DNA of 47,206 bases, taken from an uncultured Planctomycetota bacterium (lineage in GTDB: Bacteria > Planctomycetota > UBA1135 > GCA-002686595). The notes beneath the pieces are model-generated. The model saw only the letters and a program-made list of their open reading frames with translations, was not told the origin of the DNA and searched no databases. A program made the position numbers and the translations under genes. Each line of letters begins with the position of its first letter. Position 1 is the stretch's first letter. This document shows positions 10,880-18,926 of this stretch, piece by piece. The stretch lies in the NCBI GenBank assembly GCA_903892045.1, contig CAITGX010000005.1:1-47206 (forward strand), given 5' to 3'.

Positions 10880-13050
10880 GCGACACCTCCGACACGGCGC
10901 TCGACGCGTCCCTCCGGGAGACGCAGCTCGTAGGAGCAGCGAGCGGCGACCGCTGGGTCGTCGGACACGAGCACCACGGTCCAACGTCGATCGGCGGCGA
11001 GCAGGGAATCGAGCAGCGCGGCGCGCATCGGAGCAGGCAACGTGTCGACGAGGTCATCGACGACGATGAGCTTGGGCCGCGACGCGATCGCGCGCGCAAG
11101 GAGCAGCCGGCGAGACTGGCTCTCGGAGAGCGGATGGCCTTCGCCGTCGAGCTCGGTTTCGAGACCGTCCGGCAGCAGGGCGATGTCGCGTGTGAGGCCG
11201 ACGTGCTCCAGCGCCGTGCGCACGTCGTCATCGCTCACCGACGAGCGACCGACGCGCACGTTGTCGCGCAGGCTCGCCGCAAGGAACTCCGAGCCGCTCG
11301 CGATGGCGACCAGCTCGCGCAGGGACTCCGTGGACAGCTCGCGCAAGTCGCGTCCATCGACGCGGATCGATCCGCGCGCCGGCTGGCGCAGGGCCCAGAG
11401 GAGCTGCACGAACGAGCTCTTGCCCGTTCCGGCGGGTCCCGTCACGCACAGTGACGCGCCCGCGGGCAACTCGAGCGACACGCCGCTGAACAACGTACGC
11501 CCCGAGCGCTCGACAGCGACTTCCTGCAGCGTCAGCGCCACGCCTTGCGCCGAGCGCGGCAGCGCGTGGTGCTCGCCCGAGCGGTCCTCGAGCGGCAAGT
11601 CGAGCAGGTGGCCAAGCTTGTCGGTCGCAGCCATCACCACGTAGAACTTCTCGAGGTTTTTGTCGAGCTTGGCAGTCGCGTCGACCACGATCGACACGAC
11701 GATCTCCGCCGCGACGAGCTGGCCGAGCGAGAGCTCGCCTTGGATCACCAGCCAGCCACCGATCGCGAGCAACGCAGTGCTCGCCAGCGCGCGCAGCCCG
11801 AGCGCACCGAGTGTCTGGGCGAAGATCGCGCGGAAGTGCTCCTTGCGCCGCGCCACGTAGCGGCTGGCGAGTCGGTCGCTGCGCTCGTAGATCCACTGCT
11901 GCGCGCCCGCGGTCTTGAAGGTGCGCGGATTGCGCGCGATTTCCTGCAGCCACGCCACGGTCTCGTACTTGACCTTGCTCTCCTCGATCGCGGTGCGGAT
12001 CGCGCCGCGCAGCGGCACGAGGATCACCAGACCGACGAGCAGGATCAGCACGATGTCGAACGCGAGCAGCAGCGGGTGATAGAACGCGAGCAGCAAGAGG
12101 CCCACGAACAGGCTGAGCAGGAGCGCGATGCCGTCGAGCAAGATCGTGGCCCCGAGCTTCTGCAGCGTGGCGACCTCGAGGAAGCGATTGACGAGCTCCG
12201 GCCCGTAGTGCGGTGCTCCGTCGCGCACGCGCGGCAGGCGTGCGGCGAGGTCGGCGAGCATGCGCACGAACAGGCGTCGCTGCAGCACTTCGACGATCCA
12301 CACTTGCGTGGCACTCAAGGCGCCCGCGAGCACGAGCCCGAGCAACAGCATGCCCGCCACGACGATCACCGGCGGAATCGCTCCGCCCATGGCAACGAAG
12401 TTGACGAGCGCCTGAGCCGCGATCGGAGTCGCGAGCTGCAGCACGCCGATCGCGACGGCGAACGCCGCGACGCTCAGAATCTCGCCGCGATCCGGACGGA
12501 TCAGGAGCAACAGGCGACGCCATGGCGTCGGGCCGTGGGCCGCGTGACCGTCGTCGTGCCCGTGGCCGCGCGAAGAAGCCGCCGCGTTGGGCGTGGCGAG
12601 GTCGAGCGCCACCCACGCGACCGTCTCTGTCACCTGCGGGTACTCGCGCTCGAAGTCGTCGCGCGCAAGCTCGATCTCATGCTCGGCGAGCCCTTCGCCA
12701 TAGCGTGCGAGACGAACGCGACCGCCGGACAGGGCGAACAGCGCGAGCCAATGCCGCGCTCCCGAGGCGTGCTGGAGCTCGGCGCCCACGACCTGCCCCA
12801 TCTCCAGCTGCGCCGCGGCCGCTGCGAGCGGACCGTCGATGCGCTGCGTGCGCAAGCCGTGGTCCTGCGCCGCGCGCGCCAGCCACTCGCGGCCTTCGAT
12901 CGGCGCTTCGCCGTCATCCGGCCGTGTCTGGCCCAGGCGGCGCTCGAGCTCCCCGCTCGCCGTCGGCATGCCGAGGCGATCCGCGAGCCGCTGCAGCGCA
13001 CGCGCCGCGAAGGTGACATCCGCGCGCGGGCCGTGGTCGTGGACGCTCAT
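10876..13050 (-). CDS. ABC membrane/ATPase fusion with degenerate NBD
   Basis: 724 residues. The N-terminal 150 residues look like a catalytically dead C39-peptidase-like domain (DHGLRTQR, GARHWLALF) with no obvious catalytic Cys, followed by a His/Gly-rich linker (161-173). The type I exporter membrane domain (about 185-455) has around six helices. The ATPase domain starts near 505. Walker A is intact (GPAGTGKSS, 538-546), but other motifs are not: the Q-loop Gln is absent (VAIASGSEF), the signature is LSESQ instead of LSGGQ, Walker B ends VVDD (665-666) rather than DE, and the H-loop His is replaced (VSDD, 695-698). It is coupled by ATGA overlaps to the regulator upstream and HlyD downstream and has a good GGAGG site. 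It is probably the inner-membrane part of a type I-like exporter, possibly with altered ATP use. Confidence 0.88.
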   Translation of the reverse strand: MSVHDHGPRADVTFAARALQRLADRLGMPTASGELERRLGQTRPDDGEAPIEGREWLARAAQDHGLRTQRIDGPLAAAAAQLEMGQVVGAELQHASGARHWLALFALSGGRVRLARYGEGLAEHEIELARDDFEREYPQVTETVAWVALDLATPNAAASSRGHGHDDGHAAHGPTPWRRLLLLIRPDRGEILSVAAFAVAIGVLQLATPIAAQALVNFVAMGGAIPPVIVVAGMLLLGLVLAGALSATQVWIVEVLQRRLFVRMLADLAARLPRVRDGAPHYGPELVNRFLEVATLQKLGATILLDGIALLLSLFVGLLLLAFYHPLLLAFDIVLILLVGLVILVPLRGAIRTAIEESKVKYETVAWLQEIARNPRTFKTAGAQQWIYERSDRLASRYVARRKEHFRAIFAQTLGALGLRALASTALLAIGGWLVIQGELSLGQLVAAEIVVSIVVDATAKLDKNLEKFYVVMAATDKLGHLLDLPLEDRSGEHHALPRSAQGVALTLQEVAVERSGRTLFSGVSLELPAGASLCVTGPAGTGKSSFVQLLWALRQPARGSIRVDGRDLRELSTESLRELVAIASGSEFLAASLRDNVRVGRSSVSDDDVRTALEHVGLTRDIALLPDGLETELDGEGHPLSESQSRRLLLARAIASRPKLIVVDDLVDTLPAPMRAALLDSLLAADRRWTVVLVSDDPAVAARCSYELRLPEGRVERRVGGVA

Positions 13051-13379
13051 GCGCGCCTCCGTGTCGCAAAGAGCGCGACGAGCTCGCGCACGTCGCGATG
13101 GCGCTCGACTTCGTGCCGCAGGGGACGGTCGAGCAGCAGGCGGTAGGTGTTGCGGCGGCCCTCGCGGCCGCGCTCGAGGAAGCCCTCCTGCTCGAGGTCG
13201 TGCACGATGGCGCCAACGGCACGCTCGGTGATGCCGATGCGCTGGGCCATGTCGCGCAGGCGCGGCGAGTCGCCCTGCGCCAGGCAGATCAGCACGTGGG
13301 CGTGGTTGGAAAGAAACGTCCAGCGCTGGCTGGCCGGTTCGGACGGCTGGGAGGAGCTTCGGCGGGTGGTGCGCACCAT
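13047..13379 (-). CDS. Winged-helix (MarR-like) transcriptional regulator
   Basis: 110 residues. The core RWTFLSNHAHVLICLAQGD, then LRDMAQRIGITERAVGAIVHD (recognition helix) and GFLERGREGRRNTYRL (wing) form a complete winged helix, about residues 19-80, of the small MarR-like type. The C-terminal RPLRHEVERHRDVRELVALF is seen in related one-domain regulators. It is the first gene of the exporter operon, with its TGA overlapping the ABC start (ATGA), so it is likely the local regulator. A perfect 16-bp inverted repeat lies about 30 bases upstream of its start and could be an operator. No ligand-binding domain is visible. The start ATG has no strong ribosome site. Confidence 0.85.
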   Translation of the reverse strand: MVRTTRRSSSQPSEPASQRWTFLSNHAHVLICLAQGDSPRLRDMAQRIGITERAVGAIVHDLEQEGFLERGREGRRNTYRLLLDRPLRHEVERHRDVRELVALFATRRRA

Positions 13380-13410
13380 GGGGTTCTCGGCGTGGACCCC
13401 CTCTTGATAC

Positions 13411-13426
13411 AGGAACCGCAGTTCCT
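13411..13426 (-). promoter_or_regulatory. Inverted repeat, candidate operator of exporter operon
   Basis: AGGAAC-CGCA-GTTCCT is a perfect 6-bp inverted repeat with a 4-base spacer, 32 bases upstream of the winged-helix gene start. Position and symmetry suit an autoregulatory operator; no binding data exist and no convincing promoter boxes could be placed. Confidence 0.35.
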
Positions 13427-13435
13427 CAATCCCAC

Positions 13436-13457
13436 TTCCGGCATTTCCGTGCCGGAA
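13436..13457 (-). terminator. 8-bp hairpin after the SnoaL-like gene
   Basis: TTCCGGCA and TGCCGGAA form a perfect 8-bp inverted repeat with a 6-base loop, directly adjoining the stop of the SnoaL-like gene (stop at 13458). There is no T-tract, so it may be a weak terminator, an mRNA-end stabiliser, or a second binding site for the regulator next door. Confidence 0.35.
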
Positions 13458-13841
13458 TCAGCCGCCACGCATGCTCTCGAAGGGCAGGTGCGTGTCCGCG
13501 AACACCTGCCAGAGGGAGACGAGCCCCCCGCGCACCTCGGCTCGGATGGCGATCGGGATCCGCCAGGCGCGCTCCCGGCGCCCCCGGAACGAGCCCGAGG
13601 CATGGCCTAGCAACAGCACGCCACCGGCGCCGGCCTGCTCCTTGTCGATCTCGATCTGGTAGTCGGGGAAGGTCGCGAAGTAGCCGCGCCAGCCCTCCAT
13701 GAGCGTGTCCCGGCCCTCGAAGCGACGCCCGTGGGCATCGATGAACGCGACGTCGGGAGCGAGCGTGGTCGCCACGCCGAGCGGATCCCGCCGGTTGATC
13801 GCCGCGATCGTGCAGCGCACGGCTTCGAGTTCCTGACTCAC
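13458..13841 (-). CDS. SnoaL-like / NTF2-fold protein
   Basis: About 127 residues from a GTG start at 13841, chosen because homologous sequence begins with SQELEAVRCTIAAINRRD; upstream codons are low-complexity Arg/Gly. The pattern of an N-terminal helix, ALAPDVAFIDAHGRRFEGRD-type strand, GWRGYFATFPDYQIEID, then paired strands ending with VSLWQVFADTHL is the NTF2-like/SnoaL fold used by polyketide cyclases, small isomerases and many uncharacterised proteins. No catalytic assignment is possible. The gene ends at the hairpin that precedes the exporter operon and is probably a separate transcript. Confidence 0.68.
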   Translation of the reverse strand: MSQELEAVRCTIAAINRRDPLGVATTLAPDVAFIDAHGRRFEGRDTLMEGWRGYFATFPDYQIEIDKEQAGAGGVLLLGHASGSFRGRRERAWRIPIAIRAEVRGGLVSLWQVFADTHLPFESMRGG

Positions 13842-13941
13842 GGGACCCAGCCTAGTCACCGCGCCCCCCCGCGTCGACCCTCGCCGGCTGCGCACCGCGG
13901 CCCGGTTGCCCCCCCGCGCGCCGGGGCGCAGACTACGGTCC

Positions 13942-14304
13942 ATGAAGCCGATCCTGCTCGCATCCCTGCTCGCTCTCGCCGCCTGTGCCTCGACTCCCAA
14001 GGACAGCTATGGAGTGGGCGCCAACGGCACTCCGCGCGTCGAAGCCACGGCGCTGATGGCAAACCCCGCGCTCTACGACGGCAAGCCGGTGCTCTTCACG
14101 GGCACGATCGACACGGTGTGTCCGAAGGCCGGCTGCTGGGTGCGCTTCGGCTCGGGGGAGACCGCGCTGATGGTCACGTTCAAGGACCGCGCCTTCACGC
14201 TCCCGCTCGACTGCAATGGCCGCAAGGCCAACGTCGAGGGCGTGTTCACGCTGCGCCCTGACGGCAAGCGCACCTTCGTCGCGACGGGCGTGCAGCTGCT
14301 CTGA
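13942..14304 (+). CDS. DUF4920-type lipoprotein
   Basis: 120 residues. A lipoprotein signal ends in LAAC, with Cys15 as the likely lipidated residue, which identifies the ATG at 13942 as the start. The mature part matches DUF4920: LMANPALYDGKPVLFTGTI, then VCPKAGCWVRF (a CxxxGCW motif) and VTFKDRAFTLPLDCNGR. The two spaced cysteines before Trp could form a disulfide or bind metal; function is unknown in the family. It reads divergently from the SnoaL-like gene with a 100-base gap that must hold both promoters. Confidence 0.82.
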   Translation: MKPILLASLLALAACASTPKDSYGVGANGTPRVEATALMANPALYDGKPVLFTGTIDTVCPKAGCWVRFGSGETALMVTFKDRAFTLPLDCNGRKANVEGVFTLRPDGKRTFVATGVQLL

Positions 14305-14340
14305 TCCGCGGCCCTCAGGCGCAGCTCTCAGGCTCAGTTC

Positions 14341-14610
14341 TCAGGCGCGGCTCACGCTGCCGCGCGATCCGCCGAGCACGCCGAGGTCCGCGAGCACCGC
14401 CAGCGTGACCGCCACTGTGTACAGCCCCGCGACCTCGCCGTTGCTGTTGATGATCCACGCGTAGGTGATCGTGGTCAGCGGCAGGAACAGGAAGCCGAGC
14501 AACGGCCACGCCACGCTCTCGTAGGCCGTGTCGAGGTAGTCGGTGATCCACAGCACCACGAGCACGAGCCGCGGGAAGGCAAGGCCGAGGCATCCAAGGA
14601 GACAGGCCAT
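14341..14610 (-). CDS. Small membrane protein, unknown function
   Basis: 89 residues with about three hydrophobic segments (2-21, 34-50, 60-78). The polar turn ITDYLDTAYESVAWPLL and the segment ITYAWIINSNGEVAGLYTV look like a genuine folded membrane protein rather than a chance frame. The product ends GGSRGSVSRA. I do not recognise a family. It stands alone between the DUF4920 lipoprotein and the sulfatase, convergent with the former. Confidence 0.6.
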   Translation of the reverse strand: MACLLGCLGLAFPRLVLVVLWITDYLDTAYESVAWPLLGFLFLPLTTITYAWIINSNGEVAGLYTVAVTLAVLADLGVLGGSRGSVSRA

Positions 14611-14693
14611 CGTCCCGGCAGTTTCCGGCCCGGGAGCGCGCGGTCAAGTACGGTGCGCGGGAAGTGCGCGCCGAGTCCTGCGCGGCGCGGAGC

Positions 14694-16049
14694 TCAGGGC
14701 AGGCTCAGGTCGAGCCAGTACTCGAGTCGCGCGAGCGCCTTCTGCTGCTCGCCGTCGAGCGCGCCGCGGTTGAGGTCGACGCCCTCGCGGTCGCGACCCT
14801 CGAGATCGAAGAACGCGTCCGGCTGGCCCGAACGCCGGATGAGCTTCCAGCGCGGGTCGCGGATCATCGCGCCTTGCTCGGTGTAGGGACCGAAGCCATT
14901 GGGCTCGAACTTGTCGACCACCACGTAGGGTCGCAGCGGCGCGGCCGTGACGTCGGCGAGGTAAGGCCCCAAGTCGATGCCGTCGATGTCACGCCCGTCG
15001 CCGACTCCGAGGGCGAGGTCCGCGCCGAACAGGCCCACGATGGTCGGAAACAGGTCCACGCTCTGCACGAGGGACTGGCAGCGCAGGCCCCGCGCCGCGA
15101 CCTGATGGCCCGAGATCACGAGCGGCACGCGCACGCCGCCTTCGAACAGCGAGCCCTTCGACTGGCTCGGCACGGACGGCGGGATCACGACCTGCTGGGG
15201 CGAGCCGTTGTCGCCGATCAGGATGACCGTCGTGCGCGCGCGCACTTCCGCGGGAATGCCCGCGAGCAAGCGGCCGAGCTCCGTGTCCATGGCCTGCACC
15301 ATCGCGCAATAGTGCTCGTAGGGCGTGTCCTCGGGCGCACCCGAGAGCGCGTACGTGTGCAAGTGGGCGGGCGGTGCGTGCAGCGGCGTGTGCGCGGCGC
15401 TGAAGCCGAGCCACAAAAACCACGGCTCCGGCATGGCGGCGACACGCCCGAGCGCGTCGTCGACCTGATCGGTGGTCGCGTACACCGTGCTCGTGTAGCG
15501 CACGCCGTTGCGGATCTTCGCGTAGTTGAAGTACGTCTGGTTCGTGAAGAGGTTGCCGAGCGGCCCGTCGAACCACTCGAAGCCCTGCAGGTTCGGATGG
15601 TCGGGACCGCCGACACTCTCCGAGCCGAGGTGCCACTTGCCGATCGCGGCGGTCGCGATGGGCCGTTCGCTGCCGGCCGCGAGGACTTCGGGGATCGTGC
15701 GCTCGTCGAGCTCGAGCGCCGGCTCCGGCAGGAGCTCGCTGATCGGCTGGCCGATGCCGGTGCGGAACGAGTGGCGCCCGGTGAGCACCGCCGCACGCGT
15801 GGGCGAGCAGCTCGGCGGCGTGTAGCAGCGCTCGAACAACACCCCATCCGCGATCAGCGCGTCGATGTTCGGCGTCGGCGGAAACGTCGGGTGGACGCCG
15901 TAGGCGCCGAGCATGTCGACCCCGACGTCATCCATCACGACCACCAGCACGTTGGCGGGCTCGGGCGGCGGCGGGGCACTGCCACCTCCCCCGCCGCCGC
16001 AGGAGGCGGTCAGGGAGATGGCGAGGAGGGTGCGGGTCAGCTTGGTCAT
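14694..16049 (-). CDS. Sulfatase (Cys-type), lipoprotein
   Basis: 451 residues. The family hydrolyses sulfate esters, often of polysaccharides, and uses a formylglycine made from the Cys or Ser of the CxPxR motif. Here the motif is CSPTRAAVLTG with Cys81 as the modified residue; the metal-binding MDD (39-41) and the GKWHLG and DNGSP segments are also present. The N-terminus ends in TASC (Cys17), a probable lipobox, followed by a glycine run, so the enzyme is probably membrane-tethered in the periplasm or at the surface. The start at 16049 (MTKLTRTLLA) precedes the signal. No formylglycine-generating enzyme gene is visible in the window. Substrate unknown. Confidence 0.92.
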   Translation of the reverse strand: MTKLTRTLLAISLTASCGGGGGGSAPPPPEPANVLVVVMDDVGVDMLGAYGVHPTFPPTPNIDALIADGVLFERCYTPPSCSPTRAAVLTGRHSFRTGIGQPISELLPEPALELDERTIPEVLAAGSERPIATAAIGKWHLGSESVGGPDHPNLQGFEWFDGPLGNLFTNQTYFNYAKIRNGVRYTSTVYATTDQVDDALGRVAAMPEPWFLWLGFSAAHTPLHAPPAHLHTYALSGAPEDTPYEHYCAMVQAMDTELGRLLAGIPAEVRARTTVILIGDNGSPQQVVIPPSVPSQSKGSLFEGGVRVPLVISGHQVAARGLRCQSLVQSVDLFPTIVGLFGADLALGVGDGRDIDGIDLGPYLADVTAAPLRPYVVVDKFEPNGFGPYTEQGAMIRDPRWKLIRRSGQPDAFFDLEGRDREGVDLNRGALDGEQQKALARLEYWLDLSLP

Positions 16050-16107
16050 CGGGCCAAGGGGGTAAGCCGGGGATGCTAGGGAGGGCGAATCGGCTCGCAA
16101 GCGGCGC

Positions 16108-17346
16108 TCAGCTTCCGAGCGCGAGCCCGCGCACCAGTCCGATTCCCGCGCACGCGACCACGACCCACGCGCTGGGCACTTTCTTCCACTGCAGGACGGC
16201 GAAGGCGGCCACGGCGAGGGCCAGCGCGGGCAGGTCCAGCCCGCCCCCGGCCGGCAGGAGCACCTTGCCCCCGAACCACAGGGCGACCATCCCCACCACC
16301 CCGACCACGGAAGCCGTGATGCCGGCGAGCGCCCCGGCGAGCCGCGGCGAGCCCCGCAGCCGCTCGACGTAGGGCGCGCCGACGAACACCCACAGGAAGC
16401 ACGGCAGGAAGGTCACCCACGTCACGAGCGCGGCCGAGAGGGTCGCGCCAAGGAGCGGCGGGAGCGCGCCCTCCGCGCGCCAGCCGCCGAGGAAGCCGAC
16501 GAACTGCACCACCATGATCAGGGGCCCCGGGGTGGTCTCCGCCAGCCCGAGCCCGGCCAGCATCTCCTGCGGGGTGAGCCAGCCAAAGCGCTCGACCGCG
16601 CTCTCCGCCACGTGGGGCAGGACCGCGTAGGCGCCGCCGAAGGTGACGCAGGCGGTCTCGCTGAAGAACAGGCCTTGGCGCACGAGGATCCCGTCCCAGC
16701 CCTGCAGGAGCCCAGCGAGTCCCACCGGCAGCCACCACAGGACGAGGCAGGCGAGCGCCACGCGCAGGGTCGAGGCGAGCGGCACGGGCGCGCTCGGGAC
16801 GGTCGCGGGCGGTCGCGCCGGTCGCAGGGCCAGGGCGCCGACCGCGGCGCCGACGAGCACGACCGCGGGGAAGGAAAGCCAGTCCAGCGCGCTGGCGAGC
16901 AGCGCGAACAGGGCCAGCGCGATGCCGGGCACGGTGCGACAGGAGCGTCGAGCCAGCCGCGGGATGGCGGCCGCGATCAGCGCCAGCACCGCCGGCTGCA
17001 GGCCCGCGAACACCGCCGCGACCGCGGGCACCTGACCGTGCTCGACGTACAGCCACGAGAGCGCCCACAGGAGCACCGCCGACGGCAGCACGAACAGCGT
17101 CCCGGCCACCACCCCGCCGAGGCGACCGTGCAGCAGCCAGCCGACGTAGGTCGCGAGCTGCTGGGCCTCGGGGCCGGGCAGCAACATGCAGAAATTGAGC
17201 GCGTGCGCGAAGCGCTCCTCGTCGATCCAGCGGCGGCGCTCGACGACCTCGCGGTGCAGCGCCGCGATCTGGCCCGCGGGACCGCCGAAGCTCGTGAAGC
17301 CGAGCTGCAGCCAATAGACGAGCGCTTCGCGGAAAGGGACCTGCAT
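16108..17346 (-). CDS. chrA: Chromate transporter ChrA (two CHR domains)
   Basis: 412 residues and strongly hydrophobic (about 10-12 membrane segments). The two halves each carry the CHR signature: LGFTSFGGPAGQIA (residues 15-28) with LPGPEAQQLATYVG in the first, and CVTFGGAYAVLPHVAE with LAETTPGPLIMVVQFVGFLG in the second. This is the long-chain ChrA form that exports chromate by ion-coupled transport in characterised cases; many homologues occur in organisms without known chromate resistance. The ATG at 17346 has an AGGGG ribosome site upstream. The gene stands alone and is divergent from the lytic transglycosylase gene. Confidence 0.93.
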   Translation of the reverse strand: MQVPFREALVYWLQLGFTSFGGPAGQIAALHREVVERRRWIDEERFAHALNFCMLLPGPEAQQLATYVGWLLHGRLGGVVAGTLFVLPSAVLLWALSWLYVEHGQVPAVAAVFAGLQPAVLALIAAAIPRLARRSCRTVPGIALALFALLASALDWLSFPAVVLVGAAVGALALRPARPPATVPSAPVPLASTLRVALACLVLWWLPVGLAGLLQGWDGILVRQGLFFSETACVTFGGAYAVLPHVAESAVERFGWLTPQEMLAGLGLAETTPGPLIMVVQFVGFLGGWRAEGALPPLLGATLSAALVTWVTFLPCFLWVFVGAPYVERLRGSPRLAGALAGITASVVGVVGMVALWFGGKVLLPAGGGLDLPALALAVAAFAVLQWKKVPSAWVVVACAGIGLVRGLALGS

Positions 17347-17424
17347 CGTGGACCCCTGCGATGCTACGCGAGCGCGCGCGGCACATGGAACGGCCGCGGC
17401 GCGCGGGCTACTCTCGCCGCTCCC

Positions 17425-18651
17425 ATGAAGCTGCACCTCGTTCCGGCCCTCGCCCTCGTCCTCGCCGCCGCCTGCCAGACCCCCGACTACGGCCGCCCGC
17501 TGCCCGAAGGCGCGCCCGCGCTGCTCAAGCTCGGCAAGGGTGAGAAGCGCCCGGACTTCAAGGCCAGCTGGAGCGACCGCACCGAGCTCCTGCCCGCGCT
17601 CGAGCGCTCGATCGAGTGGTACGGACGCCCCTCGTCCAAGGAGCACTTCCCCATCGAGGGCGTCACGCACGCGCGCGCGCTCGAGAGCCTCAAGCACTTC
17701 CGCAAGCTCCTCACGAGCTGCACGGACGAGCGCGACTTCGACGCGAGCGTGGCGCTCGACTTCGACATCTACAAGAGCGCCGGCTGGAACGCCAAGGGCG
17801 GCGGCGTGCTCTTCACCGGCTACTGCACGCCGATCCTCCCGGGCTCGATGACGGCCGATGCGGAGTACCGCTGGCCGCTGTACGGGCTGCCCGATGACCT
17901 CGTGAAGGGCAAGGACGGCGAGATCCTCGGCCAGAAGCAGGCCGATGGCTCGCTCGCGCCCTACCCGACGCGCGCCGCGATCGAGGCGAGCTCCATGCTC
18001 GCGGGTCGCAACCTCGAGCTCGTGTACCTGAAGGACCCGCTCGACGCCTTCGTGGCGCACGTCAACGGCTCGGCCGTGATCGAGCTCTCGGACGGCAGCG
18101 AGCGGCGCTTCGGCTACGCCGGCAAGAACGGCCGCGAGTACGTGTCGCTCGGCAAGATGCTCGTGAAGGACGGCCACATCAAGGCCAGCGAGGTCTCGCT
18201 GGCGACGATCCGCGAGTGGGGCGCGAAGAACCCCGAGCTGCTGCTCGAGTACATCGAGAAGGACGACAGCTTCGTGTTCTTCACGGAGATCTACGGCGAC
18301 CCCAAGGGCAGCCTCAACGTCGACGTCACCGGCGGGCGCACGCTCGCCACCGACAAGTCGCTCTTCCCGCGCGGCGGCATCGTGTTCGTCGACGTCGACG
18401 TTCCGGACCGCAACTCGCCGCTCAACTGGTTCCAGCGCCTGTTCACCAAGGAAGACCAGGCCTACGGCTCGGCCGTCTACGACCGCTTCATGTTCGATCA
18501 GGACACTGGCGGCGCGATCCGCACCGCCGGCCGCGCCGACATCTACATGGGCATCGGCCCCGAGGCCGAGTGGACTGCGGGCGGCACGAAGAGCCCGGGC
18601 CAGATGTACTACCTCTTCGTGAAGGACGAGGCGCTCCAGTCGCGCCGCTAG
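17425..18651 (+). CDS. mltA: MltA-family lytic murein transglycosylase
   Basis: 408 residues. MltA enzymes cut peptidoglycan glycan strands to 1,6-anhydromuramyl products at the outer membrane. A lipoprotein signal ends near AAAC (Cys17), fixing the ATG at 17425. The MltA domain shows the LFTGYCTPILPGS strand and DPLDAFVAHVNGSAVIEL, followed by GKNGREYVSLGKML. The C-terminal 3D domain reads FDQDTGGAIRTAGRADIYMG and GIGPEAEWTAG; the Asp of ADIY corresponds to the catalytic Asp of E. coli MltA. A small gene follows after 32 bases on the same strand. Confidence 0.9.
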   Translation: MKLHLVPALALVLAAACQTPDYGRPLPEGAPALLKLGKGEKRPDFKASWSDRTELLPALERSIEWYGRPSSKEHFPIEGVTHARALESLKHFRKLLTSCTDERDFDASVALDFDIYKSAGWNAKGGGVLFTGYCTPILPGSMTADAEYRWPLYGLPDDLVKGKDGEILGQKQADGSLAPYPTRAAIEASSMLAGRNLELVYLKDPLDAFVAHVNGSAVIELSDGSERRFGYAGKNGREYVSLGKMLVKDGHIKASEVSLATIREWGAKNPELLLEYIEKDDSFVFFTEIYGDPKGSLNVDVTGGRTLATDKSLFPRGGIVFVDVDVPDRNSPLNWFQRLFTKEDQAYGSAVYDRFMFDQDTGGAIRTAGRADIYMGIGPEAEWTAGGTKSPGQMYYLFVKDEALQSRR

Positions 18652-18683
18652 GGCGACCGACAAGCCTCCACGGACGCACTCCC

Positions 18684-18920
18684 ATGCCCAACTACGATGT
18701 CGTGAAGTACACGGTCGAGCCGGTCGACGGCGACGACCAGATCGCGGTGACGATCCATGCTTCCGACGGCAACAAGTGGGAGTACGGGATCCCGTTCAAC
18801 CGCTCGTCCGGCCGCTACCAGTTCCCCGAGATCGACGTGCTCGAGCTGGACTTCGGCGAGGACTTCGCGCGCGAGCTGATCGAGCAGGTCGAGGCGCTCG
18901 TCACGCGCCTCTGCAAGTAG
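18684..18920 (+). CDS. Small conserved-looking acidic protein
   Basis: 78 residues, beginning MPNYDVVKYTVEPVDGDDQ and ending with an acidic helix LDFGEDFARELIEQVEALV. The sequence has a compact strand-then-helix look, with WEYGIPFNRSSGRYQFPEID in the middle, and no signal peptide. No family recognised. It follows the lytic transglycosylase by 32 bases and is probably co-transcribed; it is convergent with the TPR lipoprotein gene 6 bases beyond its stop. Confidence 0.6.
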   Translation: MPNYDVVKYTVEPVDGDDQIAVTIHASDGNKWEYGIPFNRSSGRYQFPEIDVLELDFGEDFARELIEQVEALVTRLCK

Positions 18921-18926
18921 CGCGTC

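Noticed and set aside
13380-13457. Sigma-70 promoter (TTGAGG / TATCAA) for the exporter operon
   Set aside because: The two boxes are only 14 bases apart and overlap the inverted repeat; not convincing.
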